Assembly: GCA_002943765.1 (NCBI GenBank)
Contig: PQWQ01000010.1
Span: 64,501 to 128,500, forward strand
From: Psoroptes ovis
Taxonomy: Eukaryota; Arthropoda; Arachnida; Sarcoptiformes; Psoroptidae
DNA: 64,000 nucleotides
Reading direction: 5' to 3'
A program made the translations under genes and the position numbers. Position 1 is the first letter of the stretch, and the number at the start of each line of letters is the position of its first letter. This document shows, piece by piece, positions 1 to 14,500 of this stretch. Below the pieces are notes generated by a model. The model worked only from the letters and a program-made list of their open reading frames with translations, did not search any database and was not told where the DNA came from.

Positions 1-1279
1 GTAGACGTGAAGTTTTAATGTAACATTTTTTAAATAAAACATCATCATTAAATCAGAATGAAATACTTTCATCTATAGTCTCTCAAACTTGAAAACAAAA
101 TCAATAATATCTAATCTGAATCTGGTCTTCAATTATTTGAAATGGTCAATGTTTTGATTGTGTTTCAAATATTCATCATAAATAAAATAATCGATTGCAA
201 TCAAACAATGAAAAAAAATGCAATTGAAATGATAATTAAATAAAAATGTAATCAATTTTCACCATATACTATCCGATCACTAAAGGTGTGTGCACTTTAC
301 ACAAAGCTTTTTTTAGACATTTTCTCTGTTTTAGGATTGGATGGATGGAAATAAATAAATAATTATTGATCGATTCGATTTGATTATTGATGAGGCATTC
401 ACTAAATTATAAAAAAAACAATCGAGTGCTCTTTGCTGATTGATAATAATCATTGCCAATCAACAAAAACAGCAACGAATAATCACAAAAAAAGGTGCAA
501 CACCTATCAATAAATATTCAGATTGATAATATTCAACTGAAAACAAAATCAATCCATTTACTATTGAGTTCATTTGAAATAATCATTCACAATAAACTCA
601 ACAAAAAAATATCCCTTGACATGCCATCGGCATCAATGTTTAATCCGACATCAAATGATTACTATCGACACAATCCATCTTATATCATTACTATTCATAC
701 ACAAAAACAATTGATAGATTTATCTTCACAGAGAATTGTATTTTTGAAATGGAATAATTGGGGCCAATTCTTAATTAAAATTCTTTATGGACAATTAACA
801 TTTCATTATCTTAAATTAAAAGGTCAATTATTATGTTGAAAAAATTTGTGTGTGTGTGTGTGTGAAAAGAAACAATCAAATTATGCTGATTATCATTGAT
901 TCAATTCAATCAAATTCAATTGATTGAATTACACAAATAATCAAATTGATAATGATGAGAAAAAATCGCTTCCAGGAAACCATTAGAATCGCTAAACAAA
1001 CATCATATCCATAATAATCGATGTGTGCAAGGCAAATGTGAAAGCATTTGCATTCACACAATTGGTTAATTTGATTTTTTCATCATTTATTGATGACATA
1101 AAAATTCAATGAATGAAGCAAGATTCGATTGCAATCATTTAGTATGGATATATTGCCTCACCAAAATTAACAAATTTCTATTCGATTATTGTCTGCATGC
1201 ATCATTCATAAATTCGTAAAGGCTGTTGTTCCGCAAAGACATTTTGTTTATTTGTTTGTTTATTTTCATGTTTATTATA
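1..1279. other. Non-coding stretch with a TG microsatellite
   Basis: No exon or RNA gene is recognisable. The sequence is AT-rich and has short A/T runs and a (TG)n tract near 848-863. The longest open stretch, 495-839, begins at GTG rather than ATG and reads as compositionally random, so it is not called as a gene. Confidence 0.6.
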
Positions 1280-1360
1280 TTTGGTTGTTCGGAAAGTTTT
1301 CTGCCGGTTATATCGTAGAAAATGATTGGAAAATCGACAAGAACTTTTCGGACAACCTAA
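1280..1360. mobile_element. Mariner-type MITE, copy 1 (81 bp)
   Basis: A short non-autonomous element flanked by TA on both sides (1278-1279 and 1361-1362). The right end reads GAACTTTTCGGACAACCTAA and the left end is a slightly mutated inverse of it. The terminal inverted repeats take up most of the element, so it could fold into one long hairpin. The TA target site and the TTAGGTTGTCC-type terminus match Tc1/mariner elements. There is no transposase. The interior, with TATATCGTAGAAAATGATTGG, is shared with the copies at 55353 and 59565. Confidence 0.85.
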
Positions 1361-2096
1361 TACAAATATGTGAAAAGAAGAACGATTAAATTTTGTTGTT
1401 TGTTATTTATTTGTTGATCAGCGAAGATAATGATCATTGTATTTGAATTATGTGTAATGTTTAATGATTATTACACTGAATTTTTGAAAAAAATTGTGAA
1501 TTGTGAACAAAACAAAACAAAATAAAAATAATGGTTCTATTCAATTTGAAACATTGAAAATGAATGATCAATTTTACTTCCGAAACACACGTATTTGTGC
1601 ATATATTGTGTTCAGAGAACAATTGATAAACAACAAATTTTCAAACAATTTTTTTGGGCGAAATTCCTATCTGCAAATTTAATAATAAAACACAATATAT
1701 CACAAATCACAGACTTATTGTTTAATTTTGAATGAAATTCGACAATTTTCTGTTTTGTCAATTGATATTAATTCATTGATATTCATTGATTTTGAATAAA
1801 AAAAAAAATTCAAATATTTTCAAAAAGTACGCCCTTTTCAATGAAATTGTTATATTGTCATCAATCAATCATATTTCGACATTTGAATGATGATTGACAC
1901 TTAAATCATCATTTCCACCCACTAAATTTGTATCAAACTCTAATCAATATGTTTTCATGGTAATTATTTTTGGCTTGATACATTTTTCTATCACGGAGTA
2001 TGAATCGAAGTTGAATATCCGGCATACATTTGTTTGGGCAAAATGGAATGAATATCGAAATGAATTCATTAAGTTGTTCAAAATCATTAATAGAGC
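1361..2096. other. Non-coding stretch
   Basis: No gene is recognisable between the MITE and the satellite. Overlapping open stretches on both strands at 1894-2130 are short and compositionally random. Confidence 0.6.
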
Positions 2097-5000
2097 TTAA
2101 GATTTTTTCAAAATTTTGAAGAATTTTCAAAGACTATAGCCTTAGATTTTTTCCAAATTTTCAAAAATTTTGTCGATGTATTGCCTTAGATTTTTTCGAA
2201 ATTTTCAAAAATTTCCACGTGCTATAGCCTTATATTTTCCAAATTTTCAAAAATTTCCACGTACTATAGCCTTAGATTTTTTCGAAATTTTCAAAAATTT
2301 CCACGTACTATAGCCTTAGATTTTTTCGAAATTTTCAAAAATTTCCACGTACTATAGCCTTAGATTTTTTCCAAATTTTCAAAAATTTCCACGTACTATA
2401 GCCTTAGATTTTTTCCAAATTTTCAAAAATTTCCACGTACTATAGCCTTAGATCTTTTCCAAATTTTCAAAAATTTCCACGTACTATAGCCTTAGATTTT
2501 TTCGAAATTTTCAAAAATTTCCACGTACTATAGCCTTAGATTTTTTCGATTTTTTGAAAAATTTTGACGATAAAGAGCCTTAGATTTTTTCGAAATTTTC
2601 AAAAATTTCCACGTACTATAGCCTTAGATTTTTTCGAAATTTTCAAAAATTTCCACGTACTATAGCCTTAGATTTTTTCCAAATTTTCAAAAATTTCCAC
2701 GTACTATAGCCTTGGATTTTTTCCAAATTTTCAAAAATTTCCACGTACTATAGCCTTAGATTTTTTCCAAATTTTCAAAAATTTCCACGTACTATAGCCT
2801 TAGATCTTTTCCAAATTTTCAAAAATTTCCACGTACTATAGCCTTAGATTTTTTCGAAATTTTCAAAAATTTCCACGTACTATAGCCTTAGATCTTTTCC
2901 AAATTTTCAAAAATTTCCACGTACTATAGCCTTAGATTTTTTCGATTTTTTGAAAAATTTTGACGATAAAGAGCCTTAGATTTTTTCGAAATTTTCAAAA
3001 ATTTCCACGTACTATAGCCTTAGATTTTTTCGAAATTTTCAAAAATTTCCACGTACTATAGCCTTAGATTTTTTCGAAATTTTCAAAAATTTCCACGTAC
3101 TATAGCCTTAGATTTTTTCGAAATTTTCAAAAATTTCATCGATGTATAGCCTTAGATTTTTTCGAAATTTTCAAAAATTTCCACGTACTATAGCCTTAGA
3201 TTTTTTCGATTTTTTGAAAAATTTTGACGATGGATAGCCTTAGATTTTTTCAAAATTTTCAAAAATTTCCACGTACTATAGCCTTAGATTTTTTCGAAAT
3301 TTTCAAAAATTTCCACGTACTATAGCCTTAGATTTTTTCTAAATTTCCAAAAATTTCCACGTACTATAGCCTTAGATTTTTTCCAAATTTTCAAAAATTT
3401 CCACGTACTATAACCTTAGATTTTTTCTAAATTTCCAAAAATTTCCACGTACTATAGCCTTAGATTTTTTCGAAATTTTCAAAAATTTCCACGTACTATA
3501 GCCTTAGATTTTTTCCAAATTTTCAAAAATTTCCACGTACTATAGCCTTAGATTTTTTCGATTTTTTCGAAAAATTTTCGACGTACTATAGCCTTAGATT
3601 TTTTCGAAATTTTCAAAAATTTCCACGTACTATAGCCTTAGATTTTTTCGAAATTTTCAAAAATTTCCACGTACTATAGCCTTAGATTTTTTCGAAATTT
3701 TCAAAAATTTCCACGTACTATACCTTAGATTTTTTCGAAATTTTCAAAAATTTCCACGTACTATAGCCTTAGATTTTTTCGATTTTTAAAAATTTTGACG
3801 ATGGATAGCCTTAGATTTTTTCGAAATTTTCAAAAATTTCCACGTACTATAGCCTTAGATTTTTTCCAAATTTTCAAAAATTTCCACGTACTATAGCCTT
3901 GATTTTTTTTTTTTTAAAAATTTTACGATATAGCCTTAGATTTTTTCGAAATTTTCAAAAATTTCCACGTACTATAGCCTTATTTTTTCCAAATTTTCAA
4001 AAATTTCCACGTACTATAGCCTTGGATTTTTTCCAAATTTTCAAAAATTTCCACGTACTATAGCCTTAGATTTTTTCGAAATTTTCAAAAATTTCCACGT
4101 ACTATAGCCTTATATTTTTTCCAAATTTTCAAAAATTTCCACGTACTATAGCCTTAGATTTTTTCCAAATTTTCAAAAATTTCCACGTACTATAGCCTTA
4201 GATTTTTTCGAAATTTTCAAAAATTTCCACGTACTATAGCCTTAGATTTTTTCGAAATTTTCAAAAATTTCCACGTACTATAGCCTTAGATTTTTTCGAA
4301 ATTTTCAAAAATTTCCACGTACTATAGCCTTAGATTTTTTCGATTTTTTGAAAAATTTTGACGATGGATAGCCTTAGATTTTTTCGAAATTTCCAAAAAT
4401 TTCCACGTACTATAGCCTTATATTTTTTCCAAATTTTCAAAAATTTCCACGTACTATAGCCTTGGATTTTTTCCAAATTTTCAAAAATTTCCACGTACTA
4501 TAGCCTTAGATTTTTTCCAAATTTTCAAAAATTTCCACGTACTATAGCCTTAGATTTTTTCCAAATTTTCAAAAATTTCCACGTACTATAACCTTAGATT
4601 TTTTCGAAATTTTCAAAAATTTCCACGTACTATAGCCTTAGATTTTTTCGATTTTTTAAAAAATTTTGACGATGGATAGCCTTAGATTTTTTCGAAATTT
4701 TCAAAAATTTCCACGTACTATAGCCTTAGATTTTTTCCAAATTTTCAAAAATTTTGACGATGGATAGCCTTAGATTTTTTCGAAATTTTCAAAAATTTCC
4801 ACGTACTATAGCCTTAGATTTTTTCGATTTTTTAAAAAATTTTGACGATGGATAGCCTTAGATTTTTTCGAAATTTTCAAAAATTTCCACGTACTATAAC
4901 CTTAGATTTTTTCGAAATTTTCAAAAATTTCCACGTACTATAACCTTAGATTTTTTCGAAATTTTCAAAAATTTCCACGTACTATAGCCTTAGATTTTTT

Positions 5001-5538
5001 CGAAATTTCCAAAAATTTCCACGTACTATAGCCTTAGATTTTTTCCAAATTTCCAAAAATTTCCACGTACTATAGCCTTGGATTTTTTCCAAATTTTCAA
5101 AAATTTCCACGTACTATAGCCTTAGATTTTTTCGAAATTTTCAAAAATTTCCACGTACTATAGCCTTAGATTTTTTCGATTTTTTAAAAAATTTTGACGA
5201 TGGATAGCCTTAGATTTTTTCTAAATTTTCAAAAATTTCCACGTACTATAGCCTTAGATTTTTTCTAAATTTTCAAAAATTTCCAAGTACTATAGCCTTA
5301 GATTTTTTCCAAATTTCCAAAAATTTCCACGTACTATAGCCTTGGATTTTTTCCAAATTTTCAAAAATTTCCACGTACTATAGCCTTAGATTTTTTCCAA
5401 ATTTTCAAAAATTTCCACGTACTATAACCTTAGATTTTTTCGAAATTTTCAAAAATTTCCACGTACTATAACCTTAGATTTTTTCGAAATTTTCAAAAAT
5501 TTCCACGTACTATAGCCTTAGATTTTTTCCAAATTTTT
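2097..5538. repeat. 44-bp tandem minisatellite, about 78 units
   Basis: Uninterrupted head-to-tail array with a 44-bp unit (start GATTTTTTCGAAATTTTC, end CACGTACTATAGCCTTA). The first two or three units and the last one are degenerate while the middle is very homogeneous, as expected when unequal exchange homogenises an array from the inside. Most units differ only at CG versus CC after the T run. A second subfamily carries GATTTTTTGAAAAATTTTGACGA and ends in GATGGATA or GATAAAGA; it appears at about 2539, 2935, 3199, 3551, 3772, 3901, 4333, 4641, 4817 and 5169, with mixed units as well. No reading frame runs through the array. Confidence 0.97.
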
Positions 5539-8500
5539 ATTGAATATCATAGATTGAATAGGAATTGTAATGAAAAAAGAAAGAATTCAGCAGATAAAGC
5601 AGAAGTGCATGAAGTAAAATGCAATCATGTCAATGAATGAAAGAATGAGAGATAGAAAAAATTTGGCATACTAAAATCATTATCATTAAACCAAACGAAC
5701 AAACAGGCAAACATAGAAAATAATTTATTTTATTTTTTACTTACGCAATTTTTTGTATGATGCCTAAATGTGATTATTTTTAGCTTTGAAAAAATATAAG
5801 CGAATTAATTCATTCGAAAATCTGGCTAAAATATCTTTATCCTAATTTTCCTTCAGAAAAAAAAATTAGATACAACATTCCATTTGGTCATTCGTTGACC
5901 AAATTTGTAGAGCCAACTTTTTTCTGAAATAAAATTATTTTTGAATGAAGAAATTTGTCTAATTTTTAGTTTAGAGGAAAAACCAATTTCCACATCAAAT
6001 TCCATCAATTTGAGAGAGATTGATGTTAATTCATTTGATGGGCAGATAATCATTCAATAATTTTCTTAACAAAATAGAAAAGAACAGTCATGCTAAAACA
6101 ATTGAACAATTTTGCATTTGATTCTATTAACAATTGAATCTGAATATTTTTAATTATAAATTCTGGTCACAATTATTTGAAAAAATTTTTACTTCAAAAA
6201 TAGTTGCGATTAGAACGCTCAAGTTTGACAATCGGTTAAAATTTCCTCATGAAAAGAATTGGTCATTTATCGATTTTCGATCACAAAAAATAAATATTTA
6301 TTCAACATCATCGATACATTAATAAGACAATGATAAATTTTGGTCAGAAATAGTTTTGAATTTGACAAAAAAAACATCAAATCAAATAGAAAAAATTTGG
6401 TAATTTTCCCATGTGAATCATATGGTAAATATATAGAAAATAATACAAGAGTTTGGGGTCATTGTGTTTATTCGATTATTTATTTATTATTTCATTTTAT
6501 TCAACCAAATGACTACTTGAATTTTTGTTTATTCTACTTTTAAAATCTATTAATTTATTCATTAATTTGTAATATTTGATTTTTAATGGAAAAAATGGAA
6601 AATAAAAATTAAATAATCGTGATCAAATAATCAAATGACAATCGAATGAAATTGTTCCTTCAATTGATTGATGCATATTGATTGATTGATCGATTCATTT
6701 AATAGAAACTGAATAAAAAACAATGGTATTTTTTATTCAACATTCTAGCAATTGATTTACGTTGACACATTTATTCAAATTTTTTCAAGAATGGAACCAT
6801 GCAATGAATGCATGACATAAATATTCGTATACTGATTATATCTTTTGATTTCATCTCAAACTCAAAAGAATAAAATAGTAATCAGATATCATTCGTTCCA
6901 ACATTTTGGGTAATTATTTGGGAGTTGATATAAATAAGAGATTTCATTAAATTACATCATGAATGATGATGATGACCTTTTTATTATTAATGTGATTGTA
7001 AACAAATCAACTCATTCATTATGATTGATTGATCGATTAATTCGAGTCGAAAAGAAAAATTATTTTCTAATGTTTTCATCAGTAAAAATATGAGAGCATG
7101 CACCGGATGTCGAATATTGATTCAGATAATACATTCATTATCAATGATAAATACTTTTCAATGTTCGCTTCATTACAAACAATCATTCCAACTGACACTC
7201 TCAAAGATTCATATAAATTCAACGAAACATTCATTTCAAAAGAGTTTGGGCTGAAAATTTCTATGAACATCATGATATTCGGTCAATATTCATGTTTACC
7301 TAGTTTTCAATAAACATTTACAAAAAAGAAAAAAATTAAATTACCGGTTTTTTATTCTTGTTATTTATGGTTACTACTTATATTTCAACAAATGTTCTCA
7401 TTTTTCAAGAAATTCAACATTTGAACATTTACAATATGAAGCATCACACAAAAAGAATCATCGATATAATATCAATATTATATGAATAATAATAATAATA
7501 ATATTCCCTTGAGTAAGAAATAAATAATTTTTATTCAAACATTTGGCCATGAATAAATTGTGCTGCTTATCATCATAATGACAAATGAAATTCAATGATG
7601 AAAAAATGATTCTCTCTTCAGCTAAATATTAGTTAATGATTTATTTGAAATCAAAAATTGTAACATCTCTAAACATCAGAAAAGGTATCTTGTATTCGAT
7701 ATTTTGGGTCTTGGATTAAAGATTGAATGAAAAAAAAGAGAAATGTTCGGAATTGATTCAAAGTAATCTTGTTTTTTTTTTTTTTTTTTTGATCAAAGAA
7801 AATGATGATCAATCATTGAAAAAAAACTATGTCAGTGGTATGAGTTTGCTTTTGTTTTTGTTGCTACAAAACCAGATTTGATGGCAAAGTAATCAATGGA
7901 AAGAATTACACTTTCCGATGCTTGGAATTTTGGAACTATTTTCTTTGTTTGAAGGAGAAATTTATTTCAATTTTTATTTCAATTGATCATAATGAAAAGA
8001 GAAAATCAAACAACATCGATAACATCTCAGACTAACATTATTCATCATTTGTTTTGTGTGTTTGAATCATTCATAATTTGAATCATCAAAACGAAGAGAA
8101 AATATTTTTCCCTTCAAAAAAATTCAATGAATTGCATTGGCGAAAGAGAAATTTGTGAAAATTTTTCACCATTTTTTTCTGAATTCGGGAAAATCCATAA
8201 GAAAAACATGGAAAAATAATAAATGAAACACATTTCGAATACATATCAAGAAATACATGCCATCATTTTGAATTTAAATTTTTTCAGCAGAAAAATAAGA
8301 AAATATTAATTCAGTTTCAATTTTGTGATTGTGTTTGATTTGAAAAAAAAACATTGTTTATTTCAACTGAATACAAAAATGATTGTAATTAATTTAAAGT
8401 AAATTTTTCATTGTTTTTCAGAAATAATTGATGCAAATGTGCATCAAAACAAATGAAACAAAAATTTATTAAGAATCACTTTGTCATCAGAAATATATTC

Positions 8501-8599
8501 AAAGAATAGAATCATAGATTACGATTATATTTTAATAAGTTAAAAATACAAAGTGCCAAAATTTTCAATGAGTATTGAGCCACCACAACAACAAAGAAA
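5539..8599. other. Non-coding stretch upstream of the chitinase-like gene
   Basis: No coding exon is recognisable. It contains a run of 19 T at 7772-7790 and short open stretches on both strands (for example 6134-6322, and 7079-7313 where both strands are open) with no protein-like composition. The promoter of the chitinase-like gene presumably lies at the right end, but no clear TATA or initiator site could be singled out. Confidence 0.6.
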
Positions 8600-11500
8600 A
8601 TGGCATTAAAAATAATAGAATTGTTTCAAAATTTCACCATTATTCATTCATTGATAATAATATTGATTTTGATTGCAAATAATTCATCATTACAACAGCA
8701 ACATTCTCAATACAATTCTCATCATATATTCAACAATAATGATAATGATGTCGATAATTTACTGTCATCATCATCATCACAATCACATCAAACATTTGAT
8801 CATTTGTCAGGTAAAAAATAATAATAATTCAAATATATCTATTTTATTTTAAGTTTATAGCCGTTTGTGATAGCAAATTCATTCACATCTTCGATTCGAA
8901 TAATTAGAAAATAAAATCAAAATTAATGAGATACTCAAGATTTTGAATTAGGTTGTGGTTTATCTGATATATATTTCGATTCAGTTGATTGATTCTTTTT
9001 CAAGATATTTTTATATATCTTAAATAATATTTTCTATTTTTGATCGATCAAATCATATTTTTCAATGTAATCATTCACAGCTGTCATTCATTATCCATTA
9101 TCTTTCAAGCGTATGATTTGAAAAATAATAATTTTTATCAAAATTATCTTTTTTTGGTTGGTTAGCAAGTCGTGATGTTATTCGTGTGCCATATCGATTA
9201 TTATCATCCAAGATCGAACTATGGTTCTTTTGTTTATTATTATTAAATTAATCAATTTAATAAGGTTAACACTATTATCACAATATGATCTAACATATTA
9301 AACAAATATGGCTCAAGACACGCACACACACTCACAGCTACACATGCATAGAATATACAATCTAATAATGGTAATAATAATTAAAGTTTGACATAGATTA
9401 AATCAAATGCATCAAAAAAAAGATGGCAAAAAGGTTCAGATAATACACATTTCATAACACAATAATGATGCTATTGACTGCATTTTCTTTGCTTTGATTT
9501 TTCATTTTACTAAAAATGGAATTTGATCCAGTTTTTTTTCATCACAAAACATTGATACGATACAAAAGTGAAATTTCATTATTATTCATTATCATTCAAT
9601 TCAATATTTTTTAGATTATGAAATGAACAATGAATTTATTAAAATGTTTTAGAAAAATTTTCATTTTTTTTTCTAGAAACCGAATTTGTCATTCATATAT
9701 GAATGTGTTGGGTAATTCAATTTTCGCTACAATTTCTTGTGGGATTTTCTTCTCATTTCATTCATTCAAATTCATATGAATTCATTTTATTTTTGTTTGC
9801 GAAAAAAATATTTTCGCATTCAAATTGAAAATGAAATATTCATTTGTTGTTATTATCATACAAAAAAAAAAAAAAAAAAAAAAAAAAAACATCTTGGCCA
9901 TTCCATGAATTAGAAAAAAAAGCTTCTTATCATAAATGGAAATAAACCACACAATCAATCTTTGATTGTCATATGAGTTTATTGAATGAGAAATAATGAA
10001 TTGAAAATAAAGAATTGATTAAATTTGATAAAAATTAATTGCTGCTGAATTAAGTTAACCTTGAATTCAAACAAATGAACGAAAAACGCATTCATTCCAA
10101 ACATCTCATTGATTGAAAATTTTTAATTAATTTCATTCATTAAAATTCATTAAATTTTCTATTGCTTTTACAAACAAATATCATTTTGATTTAAATAATA
10201 ATATAAATGTCATAGTCTATATTCAAAATTTGGTCAAATCAACATTATAATTTACTTGTTATACATTTTAATTGTAATAATATGTCAATACACACACACA
10301 CAATAGATTAGACAATGAATGCATATAGTTATAATTCATAGTTTAACTAAATGAACCTAAAAATCTTTAAAAATAGAGCCAAGTTCAAGGCACACACTAA
10401 ATTCGAATGAAATTCAATATTTTTCCTCAAAGATGTTTTTTAATAAGTTTTCATATTTAGCTATGATTATTATTATCATTTTGGTTTCATACCCAGAGAG
10501 GATGTATTTGGAATTAATGCATTTTGATGTAATCTAACAGGATTTTCTAATTCATCATCATCATCATCATCATCATCAACGACGGCATTGGCCATGTTCA
10601 GATGGCTACATGTTTTTCATATGAATGTTAAATAATTTGGATGATATTTTTAGCATCATTATCGAATGATGCTGATGATGATTATGTTTGATTTTATATG
10701 AGTGTGTCTTCATATATTTAAATTTAGATTCACATTTTAAGAGAAACATTTTTAACGAAGAAAAAAACTTACTTGTTTGCTGAATTTTCAAAGGTTCAGA
10801 GGCTTGATGTTTAAGGGTTAATAAGCATATATTTTTTGTTATTTTGTTTGATCATAATTGAATGCCAACTTGTTTTCATTCGAAATCTTCACATAATAAT
10901 CCCAGAATGGTGAAAATTGGCGCTTTCATTCTTGAAAATGTATTTCATATTTTTTTCTCGAATATTTGATCGATTTCTATTATTTTATCTGTTTTAATAA
11001 TAACAACGCCATCGTAAACTTGTTACCATTGATTTGATTTGATCGTTTTCAAACATCATTTTATTCAATTTTCCATTCAGGTTGTAGAAGTATAGAGCAT
11101 TGAATGGTTAAAATGGCATAATTTTTGTACAAATGAAATGATGTTTATGACCTTAATTTAATCGATATGATCATCATCATCTGAATAGCTGCACACCAGC
11201 CAAACACATCAGGTTTTTTTACACATTTTTTTATTTTTGGTTAATCACCATTGCCAATTGCTTGCATACTTATGCTGAATTGATTGAATTGGTCTGTCGG
11301 TCAGTAAACTGGACAGTGATCATAACAATTTGCAGGAGAAATCAATTTTTAATCACCATTTCACTTTGTTTTATTGCAGTCTGCTCAAATGCTAAGTTTT
11401 ACACATCAGGAGAAACTTTTCATAAAAAAGGAAAATTGATTCATTGAGAAAATGTTTCCGTTTATAATTGAGCTAAAAATGATTTATCAGCTTAATTTAT

Positions 11501-14500
11501 CAGATTGATTTTCAATCAAAAATGGATTAATTAAGATTGAATTATATCTCAAACTACTTACTAGCATATGAACACTACAATAATTATGTCATTGAATAAT
11601 CGTTTTGTATTCGAATATTATTTCATTCATCATTAAACACATTGTTTTGATCAATTTTTCAATTTTCTAATTTCAGGTCAATCAGCCTCAAATCAAATAC
11701 AAAAATATCGATGCCCATCACAAGAGAAAAATTTATCGAAAAAGAAATTAATTTGTTTTTATCGTGTGGAAGATGAATATCGTCCATTCGATATGGATCC
11801 ATGTCTTTGTACACATATTGTCTATTCATATGTTGCCGTTAAAGAAAATTTTGCATTCATTGCCGGTAAAAAAGGTAAATGCTCGAATAAAAATGAAAAT
11901 GAATCTTAAAAAACAAGCAAACCAATAACTAAAGCAAGCAGCCACTAACCTGTGACCATAAATTAGAAAATATGTCAATCACAACTAAATTGAATAAATA
12001 ATAAATAAAATCATTTGAATGACTTTGATATTTTTGCATTCATCTTAACTTGACTAAAATATATAAATTTAATTAAATTCATAAATGAATAGGTGACCTA
12101 AAATATTTATCAGCGCTAAGAGATAGAAATCCATCAATAAAAATAATTGTATCATTACGACCAACTGGACAATCATTCAATTTGGAAGATTCAAAAAATA
12201 TAACATATCCATTGCCGGCATCAAACACATTACGACATCGTTTTGCAAAACGTATCAAAGATTTTTTGAATCGTCATCATTTAGATGGTGTTGATATTGA
12301 TTATGAATATTTCAAAATGGAAAATACTTCAAACAACCATAAAAGACAATATTTAGTATCGATTATTCAGGTTTGTTTCACATTGATTTTTGATCACAAT
12401 TCAATGATAGTCATACTTACTTGTCATATTTTACTTTTTGAACACAGTCAATAAGCGAAAGTCTTAAACAAAATGATGGAAAACAAACAATATTAACATT
12501 GACAACATCCCGTTATCCCAAACACTTGGCCGACTATTATGATTTTGCTGAAATCAATAAGTATGTTATTCATTCCAATTTTCAACATTGACCTTGTTCT
12601 TCAACTCTTTCATTGTGATTTGACCTAAATACTTGGCAGATATGTAGATTTCGTCAATATACCTGCATTCAATTTCGATCAAGAAGGTAATCATTTAATA
12701 CATCCAGCTAAATTACATGGAATTTCGGAAATGGAAAATATGGTAATCTTTGAAAATATTTCTTTCCATCTCAAATTATTTCAATGCCAAAATGTATTTC
12801 TTCACATCGGAACAGGATGCAATCATTGATTTAGCATTAGCACTTGGATTACCATCCAATCAATTGATTATTGGTGTACCGACATTCGGTACTTTATATC
12901 GTATGGCTAATCAAAGTCAAACAACACCGGGCTCAAAAGCAATCGGTTGGATGGCAAACAATCAACCGATAACCACTATTTCTCATTCCAAGGTTATTAA
13001 TTTTTCTCTTTTTTCTGTGAGTAAAACATTACCTGATAATTCAATGTGTCTTTGATAGATCTGTGATGTACGTGATAAAAATAATTGGACATTGGTCAGA
13101 GAAAAAGATTTAACCGCGCCATACATTTACAATAATGACAAATGGATCGGTTTTGATGATGAAATTAGCATCAAACTGAAGGTAATTTCTTCCTATGAAT
13201 AATTTTACTCATTTAATTATTCTGATTATTTTGGAATCGACAAAAAATAGGCCAAATATATAATATTACGAAAATGTGCTGGTATGGCATTTTTCCATTT
13301 GAATGATGATGATTTTCAAAATCAATGCGGTCTTGGTTCATATCCATTATTACGTAGTGCATTGTTCGTATTTAATCAAGCAAATAATGATGATAATATA
13401 AATATGATAAAAAGCACAAATAATAACGATAATTATGAACATAAATTTTATCCGAACAAAACGAATGAAAAATATTTCAAATCATTTTTAGATATCATAC
13501 AAAAATATGGTAATGTCGAAAGAATAACCGATGAATCAGATAATAATTATGATAATGAAGAAGATATTGTATTACCATGTTATCATAATGGCTATATGAA
13601 GCATCCAGAAGATTGTACTAGATTTTATCGTTGCTTGAAATTCAACTCAAAAGAACAAAATATACAAAAATTGCAATATAATTGTCCACCTGGACTTGTA
13701 TTTGATGAAATTTATCAAATTTGTAATTGGCCATCATGGTCACCCACATGTTTAGGCTCTGGTGAAATTTCATCATCAGCCAAAACAATGCGTCCAGTTT
13801 TCAATTGCAAAAAAGCCGGTTTCTTTCAAGATCCGAACGATTGTGAATATTTTCATTATTGCTCAGATTTAGGCAAAACATATTTGCAATCATATGAATT
13901 CAAATGTCCATTCGAATTGGGCTTCGATCAAGAAAAATTGCAATGCAATTGGAAATGGCTTGTCAAAGGTTGCCAATATGTGCCTCCTGAAGAGAGAATT
14001 GTAAAAGATTTACATCAAATATTACCACAAGATTTGAATATTTTAGCCAATAATAATGGTGAAGATAGATCTGGAGATCATATTGAACCAGCTGCCAGTG
14101 ATATTTCGGCAATGATACAACAAGTATTACGAGCACAACAACATGCCACATCAAATGATCACAGTGATTTATCTGATTTCATTGATGAATTTGAAGAACG
14201 TTCAGATAATAATGATGATTTGATAGCGGCGCAACATGATCAAATACCGATCGTAACGGTGCCAGAAGAATCACGACAACATCACACACCAAAAGCCAAA
14301 CGATTTTCTGTGTTGAATTTATCGAAAATTGATGAAATTTACAAACGAAATCCATCATATATGGCACGATTACAAGCTGTATCCAGTTATTTTTCATCTT
14401 TTGTCAATAAATTACGCAACACATTCTGGTACCCATCATCTTCGAATGCTAATCAATCAATCAAATCACGTTCTGATGTTGATGTTGATCAAAATAATAA

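Noticed and set aside
495..839. 114-codon open stretch on the plus strand
   Set aside because: It begins at GTG, has no domain, splice partner or signal, and reads as random AT-rich sequence.
2097..5538. Tandem repeat as a CRISPR array
   Set aside because: The units are contiguous with no unique spacers, and the surroundings are eukaryotic.
7079..7313. Overlapping open stretches on both strands
   Set aside because: Both are about 65-70 codons with no recognisable motif; expected by chance.
11262..11447. Possible alternative leader exon of the chitinase-like gene
   Set aside because: It contains a hydrophobic segment but no ATG and no donor site that keeps the GH18 frame.
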